A stretch of 64,000 nucleotides of DNA from Crocinitomicaceae bacterium (GTDB lineage Bacteria; Bacteroidota; Bacteroidia; Flavobacteriales_D; Crocinitomicaceae), in assembly GCA_017983465.1 (NCBI GenBank), contig JAGOBK010000002.1:62001-126000 (forward strand), read 5' to 3'. Below the pieces are notes generated by a model. The model did no database searches and was not told the origin of the DNA. It was given only the letters and a program-made list of their open reading frames with translations. The number at the start of each line of letters is the position of its first letter. Positions within the stretch are counted from its first letter, which is position 1. Both the position numbers and the translations under genes were made by a program. Positions 18,661-27,477 of this stretch are shown here, one piece after another.

Positions 18661-19373
18661 TGAAATCGCTTGTTTCTCTTTTAGTTCTGTGTTTAAATTT
18701 CAGCGTGATTCACAGTCAGTCAACTGTTTTTCAAGTTTGGAATGAGTTAGGTGTGAGCGGAAAAATAAACAAAGATTTTTCTTACGGAGTAGATTTAACA
18801 ACACGTTATGCAAGTGACGGACTCAATACCATTTTCCCACAGTTATCCTTGAAATACAAAGTGAACAAGTATGTTCGTGTTTCAGTTGATTACCGATTGA
18901 TTGGGAAAAGAGAACTGAACGGGAATATGTTAGCGAGTCATCGCATCAATGGTAACCTTCAACTATCCTATGGTGTCAAACGACATTCATTTGGCTTTAG
19001 AACGCGTTACCAGTATTCGTTCAATTCGTTAGGAGGTCCTTATGAGTCAGAGTTTGACCAAGCTTTTCGATTTAAACCTAGTTATGCTTACGATTTAAAC
19101 AACAGTATTTTTACACCAAATTTCAGTTGTGAGTTTTTTTACAATCCACAAACTGGGGAGAACGGTCAACAATTTACACGAATTCGATACTTTGTGGGTA
19201 TTGAAATGGAGTTGAAAGGTCCTCACGGACTAGAACTAGGATACTACTATGATCAGAAAATTCAAGTAGCAAATCCAGTAAACCGAAGTATTTTAAGTCT
19301 TTCCTATTCTTATGCTGTAGGTCAAACTAAAAAGAAAGAGCCTAAAAAAACAAAAGGCGTACGATTTTTATAG
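18660..19373 (+). CDS. DUF2490 family outer-membrane-like protein
   Basis: 237 residues: signal peptide (MKSLVSLLVLCLNFSVIHSQ), then a DUF2490 beta-barrel pattern (VWNELGVSGKINKDFSYGVD, SHRINGNLQLSYGVKRHSFG, FRTRYQYSF). Probably a small outer-membrane barrel; no function is established for the family. It overlaps the stop of the upstream lipoprotein by one base (TAATG), which suggests a lipoprotein-barrel pair. The 3' end overlaps the convergent cyclase gene by 6 bases. Confidence 0.82.
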   Translation: MKSLVSLLVLCLNFSVIHSQSTVFQVWNELGVSGKINKDFSYGVDLTTRYASDGLNTIFPQLSLKYKVNKYVRVSVDYRLIGKRELNGNMLASHRINGNLQLSYGVKRHSFGFRTRYQYSFNSLGGPYESEFDQAFRFKPSYAYDLNNSIFTPNFSCEFFYNPQTGENGQQFTRIRYFVGIEMELKGPHGLELGYYYDQKIQVANPVNRSILSLSYSYAVGQTKKKEPKKTKGVRFL

Positions 19374-20963
19374 TTGTTCAGGCACCTCATCATATTGATC
19401 AGCTGCCAATCGATTGATAACAATTTGTAAATTCTCCATTTTCTTTTCTTGACGCATTTGAATAGCTGTTTGCGTAAAATATTGATGTTGTTTTAAGAAT
19501 TTCACTTGGATTTCATCCCATTGTTTACGTGATTCGAGTTTCCCCATTTCCGTTAATTCACGACGAAGGCGATCGGCGATTTCTTCAAAATCATCTGTTC
19601 CCAAGTAATCTAAATCGGCATCGCAGATAATCTCTTGAAGTTTATTAATGGGTTTATGAGGGAGTTCAGTTACGTGGATGAGTTCGACAATTGTCTTTAC
19701 GTGTTGTTCGGTATAACCATATTTCGGGAGGATTTCCGTGGCCAAACGCGCTCCGATTTCTTCGTTCTTGTCATAGCGTTCAATGAACCCAGCATCATGC
19801 AGAATTGCAGCTGTTTTGAGCAAAAAGAGTCCTTCATCCGTAACTCCTTCCAGTAAAGCAATTCGCTCTACAGACTTGACCACATCCTTTGTGTGTTTAA
19901 GAGAGTGGTAGTATAATTTATCCGAGAGATTTTTCTCCATGAACGAAAGCACATTATGTTCGGTTTTGTAGTATTTGATCGAACTATAATGGTGTAGTTT
20001 CTTAATTTCCTCAAAACGATTATTAGGGACAAGTCCTTCCCCATTCACAGAAAGCTCGGGTTTTATGCGATTAACGACATAGGTATCCACTTTGGCACGT
20101 GATTTCGTTAAGGCTTTTCCCTTGTATTCACATTCAAAATAAGGCTCAATTAATTGAAAAGTATTGCCCGTAATCGTTACTTTACCAGGTTCACCTAACA
20201 TCTCCATCCGTTGAGCTAGATTTACTGTTGATCCCCAAATATCATAAGCCAGTCGGATGTTACCGATAATTCCCGCAATAACTGGTCCGGTATTTATACC
20301 CAAACGAATTTCCCAAAAATCTTCATGATCAGCGATGGCTTCATACTTGAGTTTATCCATGAACGCTTGAATCTGGAGGGCTGCGGTGCAGGCATCGATT
20401 GGATTCGTAGAGTTTTCAATTGGAACACCTCCAGCACACATGTAAGCATCTCCAATTGTTTTAATTTTCTCTAAGTTATTTGCTTGAATAATTTCATCAA
20501 ATTTTTGGAAAAGAATATCAAGTTTGGAAACAATTCTGCTTGGTTGCATGGTGTCTGAAATCCGAGTAAATCCGACCACATCGGTGAACATCACCGACAC
20601 TTGTTGGAATCCTTGTGCTTTCACTTTACCAGAACGCTTTAATTCAATCACAACCTCTGATGGCAGGGTATTATTCAGCCATTGTTCCGTTCGATCTTTT
20701 TCTGTTTGAAGTAAAGCTTGTTGTTGAAGTACCTTGTTTTTTTCTTCTTCGATTAATCTGTTTTGTTCTTCAATTTTTGTTTTTTGAAGACGTATTTCTC
20801 TCGTTCTTTCGGCAATTTTAACCTCCAAGCGGACTTGGTTTCTTCGTGAACGTTCGATCCTACTGCGAATAAAAATGAATATGGTAAAAAATAAAATGAC
20901 GCTCGACAATACCCAGAACCACCAGGTTTGCCAAAAATGTATTTCTCGTGTTAACTCAATCAT
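19368..20963 (-). CDS. Membrane-anchored class III adenylate cyclase fused to an HD phosphohydrolase domain
   Basis: 531 residues from the ATG at 20963. Order: one membrane helix (about 14-34), a long coiled coil (about 38-100), a class III cyclase domain and an HD domain. Cyclase residues look intact: metal Asp in FTDVVGFT and GDAYM, the adenine-selecting Lys (IKTIGD) and Asp (YDIWGSTVN), and Asn/Arg in NLAQRM, so ATP rather than GTP is the likely substrate. The HD part keeps H, HD and D (YHSLKHTKDV, ILHDAG, ICDADLD). The frame continues to a TTG at 21002, but that codon lies in a -7 element, so 20963 is preferred. The N-terminus EIHFWQTWWFW resembles the end of Y_Y_Y sensor domains whose remainder is missing. 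Confidence 0.88.
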   Translation of the reverse strand: MIELTREIHFWQTWWFWVLSSVILFFTIFIFIRSRIERSRRNQVRLEVKIAERTREIRLQKTKIEEQNRLIEEEKNKVLQQQALLQTEKDRTEQWLNNTLPSEVVIELKRSGKVKAQGFQQVSVMFTDVVGFTRISDTMQPSRIVSKLDILFQKFDEIIQANNLEKIKTIGDAYMCAGGVPIENSTNPIDACTAALQIQAFMDKLKYEAIADHEDFWEIRLGINTGPVIAGIIGNIRLAYDIWGSTVNLAQRMEMLGEPGKVTITGNTFQLIEPYFECEYKGKALTKSRAKVDTYVVNRIKPELSVNGEGLVPNNRFEEIKKLHHYSSIKYYKTEHNVLSFMEKNLSDKLYYHSLKHTKDVVKSVERIALLEGVTDEGLFLLKTAAILHDAGFIERYDKNEEIGARLATEILPKYGYTEQHVKTIVELIHVTELPHKPINKLQEIICDADLDYLGTDDFEEIADRLRRELTEMGKLESRKQWDEIQVKFLKQHQYFTQTAIQMRQEKKMENLQIVINRLAADQYDEVPEQL

Positions 20964-20999
20964 TGAAATTATTGCTCTAGAAGGTATAGTTGCTTTGAA

Positions 21000-21007
21000 C
21001 AAATTTA
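21000..21007 (-). promoter_or_regulatory. -7 element for the cyclase gene
   Basis: TAAATTTG on the minus strand fits TAnnTTTG exactly and lies 36 bases before the ATG at 20963, just after the upstream gene's terminator. A TTG 23 bases further up (minus strand, near 21031-21033) could be the -33 element. Confidence 0.48.
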
Positions 21008-21041
21008 CGAAATACCAAAGCGCAACGCTTCAAGAATGCAT

Positions 21042-21064
21042 AAAAAAAGGGGCCGAAGCCCCTT
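21042..21064 (-). terminator. Intrinsic terminator of the 21068-22231 gene
   Basis: Minus strand AAGGGGC-TTCG-GCCCCTT followed by a run of seven T (21042-21048). As at 3366-3393 the loop is C(UUCG)G. It begins 3 bases after the gene's stop codon. Confidence 0.9.
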
Positions 21065-21067
21065 CCA

Positions 21068-22231
21068 TTAATAGTACCCTTTCTTTGGGGTTGGTTTGTT
21101 TATTGGTTGTTTGCTTTTTTGAACATTGAATCCAACGTTTATTCCGGCAAATCCACCACCTTTTTGTGAAGTATAGAAAAGATTGACAGGAACATTCAAT
21201 GACCCCGCGCGGAATGTGCGTCCAAATGCGATAACAAAACTAGTGCTCAATTTGGTGCTTCCTCGCATGTCTAAGTTCTCTTCCCAATCATAAAATAAAG
21301 TGTCACCTGTTGACATAGAATGTTGGGTCCAATCAGATTGTGAAAAATATCGGCCTTTATCACCATATGTACCATTCACATCAAAGAATCCTTGGCTTGT
21401 GTGTTTTACACTCAATCTAGGTCCAAAAGCAAATTCCCATCCATTTTTTCCAAATCGGAAGCCATTCATTAAGGTAAATGAAGGTAAAAATTTACCTTGC
21501 TCTAATCCAGATACGTTCACGATTCCTTCCACCAATGCAGAGAAGTTTTCAGTTCCAACATATTGTCCTTCGAACTGATAACCAATCATCGAAACAAATG
21601 GTGCAATATCTAAACCACCTTGAGAAGATGGACGTGTAGCAAATTCCTCCAATGATCCAACTAAAGCTGCACCTCCAATTCTTGGTCCTGAATTGTTGAT
21701 TTTACCAATATTGTTGGATGTGATTACTTCATTTTTAAATGCCAAGCGATCAGCCGTCACTTTATCAACGGTGAATCCATGCATCTCAAATAAAACAATT
21801 TCAATCATGCGTTGAATTTCCGTTTCTTGGTTGTCGAATTCCTTAACTGCCGATTTATATAGCGATTGATTTTTTACATCTACTATTTTGATTGTTAAGG
21901 CAATTTTGTTTCCAAGTCCATCGATGCTACCGCACATCACATAATTCACATTTAATTCTGTCCCAAGTTTAATTAAACAATTTTGACCATAACATTGAGT
22001 TCTGAATTCTTCTTTTGCTTTCAGCACATCAGCCATGTCATATTCGTCATAAACTTTGTACTTATTTAATTTGATAGTTTCCAATCGCATCATTTTTGCG
22101 ACAGATTCTGGTTTGACTGTTAAACCATTCACATTTGGATTCGCCACGGCAATCGTGGACTGTTGATCAGTTTGTGCTTGACCCATCATTCCAATCAGAC
22201 AAGCAGTAAGTAGTAAAAGTGTTTTTTTCAT
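21068..22231 (-). CDS. Exported protein with CsgG-like N-terminal domain and C-terminal beta-barrel-like region
   Basis: 387 residues with a signal peptide (MKKTLLLLTACLIGMMGQAQ). The first half (YDMADVLKAKEEFRTQCYGQNCLIKLG, VNYVMCGSIDGLGNKIALTIKIVD) resembles the CsgG/TolB-type nucleotide-free domain in which an OM component is scored for activity by a CYGQNC pair. The second half is rich in short amphipathic strands ending in aromatic residues, as in outer-membrane barrels. I do not recognise a named family. Own terminator downstream; monocistronic. Likely periplasmic/outer membrane; role unknown. Confidence 0.75.
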   Translation of the reverse strand: MKKTLLLLTACLIGMMGQAQTDQQSTIAVANPNVNGLTVKPESVAKMMRLETIKLNKYKVYDEYDMADVLKAKEEFRTQCYGQNCLIKLGTELNVNYVMCGSIDGLGNKIALTIKIVDVKNQSLYKSAVKEFDNQETEIQRMIEIVLFEMHGFTVDKVTADRLAFKNEVITSNNIGKINNSGPRIGGAALVGSLEEFATRPSSQGGLDIAPFVSMIGYQFEGQYVGTENFSALVEGIVNVSGLEQGKFLPSFTLMNGFRFGKNGWEFAFGPRLSVKHTSQGFFDVNGTYGDKGRYFSQSDWTQHSMSTGDTLFYDWEENLDMRGSTKLSTSFVIAFGRTFRAGSLNVPVNLFYTSQKGGGFAGINVGFNVQKSKQPINKPTPKKGYY

Positions 22232-22326
22232 CTCGTTTAAATTTATACTGCAAATATTTCTGCATTTTTCACGAATATGAAAACTGAATTAAGCAAAGGG
22301 CTTAAGTGTATTTGCGATTTTCGCAA

Positions 22327-23340
22327 CTAAGCATTAAACTCAATATCTGCTTCTATCTTTTTTCGGAACATGTGGATGGTCTTTTCGAATTCAAAGAAGT
22401 AATTATTTCGTTCTTTTTCATTCACCACGCTGATCAAACTGGAATTCGCCAATTGTTTATCGAGAACTTGCTTTGTGTCTGAGACGTATTGGGGATCCGT
22501 TGTTTGAAGATAGTTCATGATGTTATGTGTCACGTAAAGTCCCCGTTTTTCTTTGCTTTCATAGTAGAATGCTGCGTCAGAATTGATGGTTTCATTCAAA
22601 TACATTTCAAATTGATTCCCTTGTTCCGGAGCTTGTGTTCCATAAACAAACTTCTTTCCACAATCTGCTTGCGCTTTTAAATGTTGGGAGAACATGATCG
22701 CACGGTCACACAAGAAAAGTGCATAGGAAGGGTCTTCGAACTGATTCGACTTATAATAATATAGAATCTGTCTCAAGAATCCTCGCATTAACTCTGGATC
22801 AAATATTTCCACAGATGGAATCGAATTATACGTGGACACGATATTTTTTCCCAACTCGAAAGCGCGCTCAGTTACTTTCTCATGTTTAAATAGAATATTC
22901 TGGTATTCTGGTATTTGTAAATGTGTTTTCGCCCAAAAGAATAGACGAAAACGAAGTAATTGAGGGACGTTAATCAGCTGAAAAAAATGTACATTATTGA
23001 TTGTCAGAATAATGCGGGGATCATCCATTGACTTCAGGCGTTTAAATGACTCTAAGATCCCTTCTAAATAAGACTCTAGGCTGAAATCGTACGCATTTAA
23101 TGGTGTATAACCAAACACTACGTTTCCAGCTTTTTGCTCAATAAGTGCATCAAAAGATATATCAAATGCCTTGCAGATTTTTTGAACTTCGAAAATAGTG
23201 AGGGCTGTTTCGCCTCTCAATCTGCGGTAAGCGGCATCTTGACTGACATGTAAAACATCGCTGAGCACATATCCCATGGAATCACCGCCATTTAATTTTA
23301 CGCGTACTAAATTTAACAGATCAGATTGAAGTCTGTGCAT
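22327..23340 (-). CDS. Helix-turn-helix transcriptional regulator (XRE-like)
   Basis: 337 residues. The N-terminus is a XRE/BetR-type HTH (SDVLHVSQDAAYRRLRGETALTIFEVQKICKAFDISFDALI, about residues 27-67, quoted here only by its ends SDVLH and FDALI). The rest is an all-alpha region without a recognisable ligand site, as in a Bacteroidota-specific regulator group. It lies 2 bases after the stop of an outer-membrane-like protein, so the two are co-transcribed; a role in sensing or controlling the partner is an inference. Confidence 0.82.
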   Translation of the reverse strand: MHRLQSDLLNLVRVKLNGGDSMGYVLSDVLHVSQDAAYRRLRGETALTIFEVQKICKAFDISFDALIEQKAGNVVFGYTPLNAYDFSLESYLEGILESFKRLKSMDDPRIILTINNVHFFQLINVPQLLRFRLFFWAKTHLQIPEYQNILFKHEKVTERAFELGKNIVSTYNSIPSVEIFDPELMRGFLRQILYYYKSNQFEDPSYALFLCDRAIMFSQHLKAQADCGKKFVYGTQAPEQGNQFEMYLNETINSDAAFYYESKEKRGLYVTHNIMNYLQTTDPQYVSDTKQVLDKQLANSSLISVVNEKERNNYFFEFEKTIHMFRKKIEADIEFNA

Positions 23341-23342
23341 AC

Positions 23343-24449
23343 TTAAAATTTATAAAACCAAGAACACATTGGGACAGGAAACGAATAACGTTTTGACGTA
23401 ATGGTACTAGCCTTTTGAATCGTTGCGCTTCCAATAATACCAGCTAAAGAAACTTGAAATGCTTTATTTTCTGTTTTCTGAAAACGCATTCCTGGCATAA
23501 TTAAACAGTTTACTGAATTAATCCTTTCTGAAACAGTGCTAATTGGTCCAACATGTATTTGTGTTGTAGCTCCTGTAATTGGATCATAATCGGTGTAAAT
23601 CTCTTGGTAGTGTAAGTCCTCGACTTTTTGACCAAAAACAAACATCATATCAAAGACAAAACTTGCTTTCTTTCCAACAGAAGCAATTCCCGCAATTCCA
23701 AAAATAGGAGCTTTCATGGTTGGAGTTTTGTAATTAATAGGTGTTAAAGTAGGATAATCATATAGTCCATTTGTAAAATTAACTGGATAGTTTCCTGGCA
23801 CATACATTTGTTCTCCCGATTTAATACCTGTATTCAGATACGAATAACCCAAGGAAAAAGTAACATTGTTTTTACGGTCACCATAGGTTAACATACCCCA
23901 ATGTAGTCCTCCGTAACCTTTACCTTGATTCAAATAACCTGCACTTCCAAGAAGGGTTCCAAAACCGAAGTTCAGTTTTTCATTTCTCGTTGGAATGGTA
24001 TATTTCAGGGCCAATACAATCGGACTCGCTATCCACGTCGCCATGACACCAACAGAAAAATTCTTTGAAACAGAGAAATGTACTTCGGGTCCATATAAGT
24101 TTACTAGTGCGTAATTATCATGTTTTTGAAGAGGAAAAGCATTTGTGCTGAATTGATAACGCGTAGTAAAAACTCCGGTCCCACGGTATTCATCTCCAAC
24201 AAAGTCAATTTCGCGGTGAACAATAGCAATGGATTGAATATCGGATTTAACAATGTATATTTTCCCTAATGTGCTGGTTTCAAGTAGTACTTCGCGGCCA
24301 TCATCGTTCAAAATTCTACCTATGTATTCTTGGTTATTGTATTTTACCACACGGTATAAATTCGTATCAGCAGGTGTCACTTGCGCAAGGATTTCACTCC
24401 ATTGAAAGGCTATAAAAAGGAAGACAAGTAGTGTAAAGATTTTTTTCAT
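23343..24449 (-). CDS. Exported outer-membrane-like protein of unknown function
   Basis: 368 residues with a signal peptide (MKKIFTLLVFLFIAFQWSEILAQ). A small SH3-like strand set follows (YRVVKYNNQEYIGRIL, GREVLLETSTLGKIYIVKSD), then about 280 residues of beta-rich sequence with regular aromatic strand ends, probably a barrel (FSVGVMATWIASPIVLALKY, NNVTFSLGYSYLNTG). No named family recognised. It has its own -7 element in the 27-base gap after murF-alr and leads into the HTH regulator gene. Confidence 0.75.
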   Translation of the reverse strand: MKKIFTLLVFLFIAFQWSEILAQVTPADTNLYRVVKYNNQEYIGRILNDDGREVLLETSTLGKIYIVKSDIQSIAIVHREIDFVGDEYRGTGVFTTRYQFSTNAFPLQKHDNYALVNLYGPEVHFSVSKNFSVGVMATWIASPIVLALKYTIPTRNEKLNFGFGTLLGSAGYLNQGKGYGGLHWGMLTYGDRKNNVTFSLGYSYLNTGIKSGEQMYVPGNYPVNFTNGLYDYPTLTPINYKTPTMKAPIFGIAGIASVGKKASFVFDMMFVFGQKVEDLHYQEIYTDYDPITGATTQIHVGPISTVSERINSVNCLIMPGMRFQKTENKAFQVSLAGIIGSATIQKASTITSKRYSFPVPMCSWFYKF

Positions 24450-24464
24450 TGGATTCTATTTAAA

Positions 24465-24472
24465 CAAAAATA
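24465..24472 (-). promoter_or_regulatory. -7 element for the outer-membrane protein/HTH operon
   Basis: TATTTTTG on the minus strand, an exact TAnnTTTG, 15 bases before the start at 24449 and within the short gap after the murF-alr stop. No clear -33 element. Confidence 0.42.
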
Positions 24473-24476
24473 AGAT

Positions 24477-26750
24477 TTATTCCTCTTCAGAATAACTTCG
24501 GTGAACGCGAGGTGAAATAGATGTAAGTATTTCATATGGAATGGTCTGGCATTGCTTTGCAAATTGTGATAAACCTTGATTAGGCCCAATAATTTCCACT
24601 TTTGTATTCGCTTCAATTTTTAGCTCACCTAAATCAACCATAATCATGTCCATGCAAACGCGACCGACAACTGTGCAAGGTTGATTATCAATAAAAACGG
24701 TACCTACTCCATTGCTTAAACTCCGTTTGAATCCGTCTGCGTATCCAATGGGAATAATGGCGATGCGCATTTCTTTTAGGGCTACAAAAGTGCGTCCATA
24801 ACCAACACTTTCTCCTGGATGAATCATCTTCACTTGGGAGATGCTACTGGTCCAATCAATAACTTGTTTCAAGCGTTTTTCCATCAGTGGATTCGTACTT
24901 AAACCAAATAATCCAATTCCTATTCGAACCATCTCAAACTGTGCGTTGGGATAATGAGCAATTCCTTCCGAATTCAGAATATGTCGAAGGAAAGGATAAG
25001 ACAAATACGACTCAAACTGTTTGCAGATTTCTTCGAATTGGGCAATTTGCTGCGCGGTGAATGTGGATTCCTGATCTTCCGCTTCCGCCAAGTGGCTATA
25101 GACACTTTTGACCAGCACTTCTGGTTGTGCCGCCAGCACTTCGATTAATTGTTGAACCTGATCGGGATAAAAGCCTAGGCGTTTCATGCCGGTATCCAGT
25201 TTAATATGAATTGGGAACGCCGTTTTTTCCTGTGCAATCAATACTTTGAGCAGCTCATCAAGTTGATTAAAATCATAGATGGCAGGTTCTAGGTCATATT
25301 CCACGCAGGTTTCCATTCCTTCTTCCTCTGCGTTCATCACCAAAATGGGTGTTTTAATCCCTGATTTTCGCAGTTCTTTTCCTTCATCAGAATAAGCGAC
25401 TCCAAAATAATGAATGCCCTGTTTCTCTAAAAACTGAGCCATCGTTGTTAATCCTGCTCCATACGATTGCGCTTTCACCATTGCCAACATTCTTGTTTCA
25501 GCATGTAGGTTATTCTTAAATTGATTTAAGTTGTGTTTTAAGGCAGAAAGGTTGTAGGATAATTGTGTTTTATGTTGTTTCCATTTTAATCGATTGGCAA
25601 CTCGTTGCATAAACCGTGCTCCTTTCACTAAAACAACTGCATTCTTCAAAGTCAACGGAAGTTCCTCATCCTGTTGTAAAAAATGAACCTCATTTACTCC
25701 AAATTGTTGGCAAAGTTCATGGAATTCGTCCTTTTTTAACATCTGCTCGGCGGAAAGTCCAATAAGAACAATTCGGTGTTTTGAACCAGCAATGGATAAT
25801 TGATAAGACAAGGAGCTTTTAAAAGCTTCTTTATCTAGCGTATAGGTGTCATTAATGATGAGCGATCCGTCATTCCCTTCGAAGGTCTCCAAACGCATGG
25901 CCAAATGTGGGAGCGATTTAATTCGTTCTTCGTCAATGGATGTCCATTCTTGTGCTGCGGCAATCGCTATTTTGGATTGAAGGATGCTATTTTCATCTTG
26001 AAATGGAATCAGTATATCAAGAGCATTTGGCTGTATCGAAATCGTTTTAACTGATAATTGAGCAAGACTTTCCGTTTCTTCGGGAGAAATCAGCCATTGA
26101 ACACTTTGAAATAAAGAACTTATTTCTTGAGAATACTGGGTAAAATCTTTGAACTCGTTCGCATGTGACGAAAGTAAATTCGTTAAAATTCCGTGAGTTG
26201 GACGAAGCATTTCAGTGAGAATTTTCATTTCGCCAGGCTTCGTCGCTGCCACTTCGATGATTGCTAAATCTGCTTTTTTTGGAAGTTGCAGAAGAGATAA
26301 TGCTACGCCTAGTTGCGAATTGTAGCTTTTTGGACTTCTAAAAACTTCTAATTTACCGGCGATCAAATGGTAGAGCCATTCTTTCACGGTGGTTTTACCC
26401 AAGCTACCAGCAATTGCAAGTATTGGATAATTTAGTTTGTTTCGGTAATTTTTAGCCAATAATTGCAGTGCTGACAAAGTATCTTCAACAACAATAAAAC
26501 TGGCATCTGGCCAATTATTTACCGGAACTTGATGCACCACAAAAACACGCACTCCTTTTTCATAAGCGGCAGAAATGTACGTTTCTCCACGGCGAAATGG
26601 TCCTGTCAATGCGAAAAAAACCAAACCAGCAGACGGATTAATTTTACGTGTATCGTAAACAACTTCCTGTATGAGATCGGAATAGGGAACACCTTCTACT
26701 CTTCCATTTATTTGGGAACAAAAGTCTGTAAATGTCAGTTCTAACTTCAT
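24477..26750 (-). CDS. Bifunctional MurF/alanine racemase
   Basis: 757 residues; this fusion is common in Bacteroidota. The N-terminal half is a MurF-type ligase (adds D-Ala-D-Ala to UDP-MurNAc-tripeptide) with the ATP loop AGSLGKTTVKEW and NDTYTLDKEAF. The C-terminal half (about 395-757) is a PLP-dependent alanine racemase: the PLP lysine is Lys426 in AMVKAQSYGAG, and VGYGRTFVA holds the catalytic tyrosine; GYADGFKRSL and VGRVCMDMIMVDL are the usual late motifs. The protein therefore supplies D-Ala and ligates the dipeptide. Its start overlaps the tdk stop by 4 bases. Confidence 0.95.
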   Translation of the reverse strand: MKLELTFTDFCSQINGRVEGVPYSDLIQEVVYDTRKINPSAGLVFFALTGPFRRGETYISAAYEKGVRVFVVHQVPVNNWPDASFIVVEDTLSALQLLAKNYRNKLNYPILAIAGSLGKTTVKEWLYHLIAGKLEVFRSPKSYNSQLGVALSLLQLPKKADLAIIEVAATKPGEMKILTEMLRPTHGILTNLLSSHANEFKDFTQYSQEISSLFQSVQWLISPEETESLAQLSVKTISIQPNALDILIPFQDENSILQSKIAIAAAQEWTSIDEERIKSLPHLAMRLETFEGNDGSLIINDTYTLDKEAFKSSLSYQLSIAGSKHRIVLIGLSAEQMLKKDEFHELCQQFGVNEVHFLQQDEELPLTLKNAVVLVKGARFMQRVANRLKWKQHKTQLSYNLSALKHNLNQFKNNLHAETRMLAMVKAQSYGAGLTTMAQFLEKQGIHYFGVAYSDEGKELRKSGIKTPILVMNAEEEGMETCVEYDLEPAIYDFNQLDELLKVLIAQEKTAFPIHIKLDTGMKRLGFYPDQVQQLIEVLAAQPEVLVKSVYSHLAEAEDQESTFTAQQIAQFEEICKQFESYLSYPFLRHILNSEGIAHYPNAQFEMVRIGIGLFGLSTNPLMEKRLKQVIDWTSSISQVKMIHPGESVGYGRTFVALKEMRIAIIPIGYADGFKRSLSNGVGTVFIDNQPCTVVGRVCMDMIMVDLGELKIEANTKVEIIGPNQGLSQFAKQCQTIPYEILTSISPRVHRSYSEEE

Positions 26751-27316
26751 TTCTGGTGATAACAGGTTCTACACAGTGGACGGTATTTCTCAATAGCACC
26801 AACTAATACTTGTTCCGTCTGTTGTACCGTTCGTTGAGAGTAATGAGCTAAGTTTCCGCAAGAAACACATATTGCGTGAACTTTTGTTACATATTCAGCA
26901 ACGGCCATTAATTGGGGCATGGGTCCAAAAGCAGTGCCTTGGTAATCCATATCGAGTCCGGCAACAATCACTCGAACTCCCTTATTAGCCAATTCGTTAC
27001 ATACATCTAAAATGGATGCGTCAAAAAATTGAGCTTCATCAATAGCCACAACTTTTTCATTTTGCCATTTACTTAAAATATCGTTTGCATGTTCGACAAT
27101 GACCGCTTCAAATGTACTTCCTTTATGACTGACGACATTTTTTTCACTGAAACGATTGTCAATTTTCGGTTTGAAAAGCAGCAACGCTTGATTCGCAAAT
27201 TCAGCTCGGCGAATGCGGCGAATAAGTTCCTCTGTTTTTCCAGAGAACATCGAACCACAGATCACTTCAATCCACCCATTTGCTCTTCCTTCCATCGGAA
27301 ATTGCTCTAAAAACAT
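26747..27316 (-). CDS. tdk: Thymidine kinase (type II)
   Basis: 189 residues. Phosphorylates thymidine to dTMP for salvage. The P-loop GSMFSGKTE is at residues 21-29, the catalytic glutamate sits in AIDEAQFFD, and two zinc-binding pairs are present (CVSC, and C182/C185 in CRTC near the end). Start at ATG 27316; it overlaps murF-alr by 4 bases, so the two form an operon. Confidence 0.95.
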   Translation of the reverse strand: MFLEQFPMEGRANGWIEVICGSMFSGKTEELIRRIRRAEFANQALLLFKPKIDNRFSEKNVVSHKGSTFEAVIVEHANDILSKWQNEKVVAIDEAQFFDASILDVCNELANKGVRVIVAGLDMDYQGTAFGPMPQLMAVAEYVTKVHAICVSCGNLAHYSQRTVQQTEQVLVGAIEKYRPLCRTCYHQK

Positions 27317-27387
27317 AAATCAATCGTTTGTTAACATTTATTTCAAAAGAATTGACTGTAAAACGTCTCACCAATCAGCATGTTTTC

Positions 27388-27395
27388 TAATTTTG
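27388..27395 (+). promoter_or_regulatory. Possible -7 element for the 27478 gene
   Basis: TAATTTTG on the plus strand matches TAnnTTTG. It would give a leader of about 75-80 bases. No -33 match. Confidence 0.28.
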
Positions 27396-27477
27396 ATACA
27401 GCAACGTTTCAGTCAAGCAGTTGAATTGATAACGAAGTTAGTAACTTAAATGAAAAGTCCGAAAAAAGCATGTCCTT

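Noticed and set aside
24477..26750. MurF-alanine racemase fusion as a novel gene fusion
   Set aside because: This fusion is widespread in Bacteroidota, and the variant PLP-lysine segment VKAQSYGAG is normal for that group.
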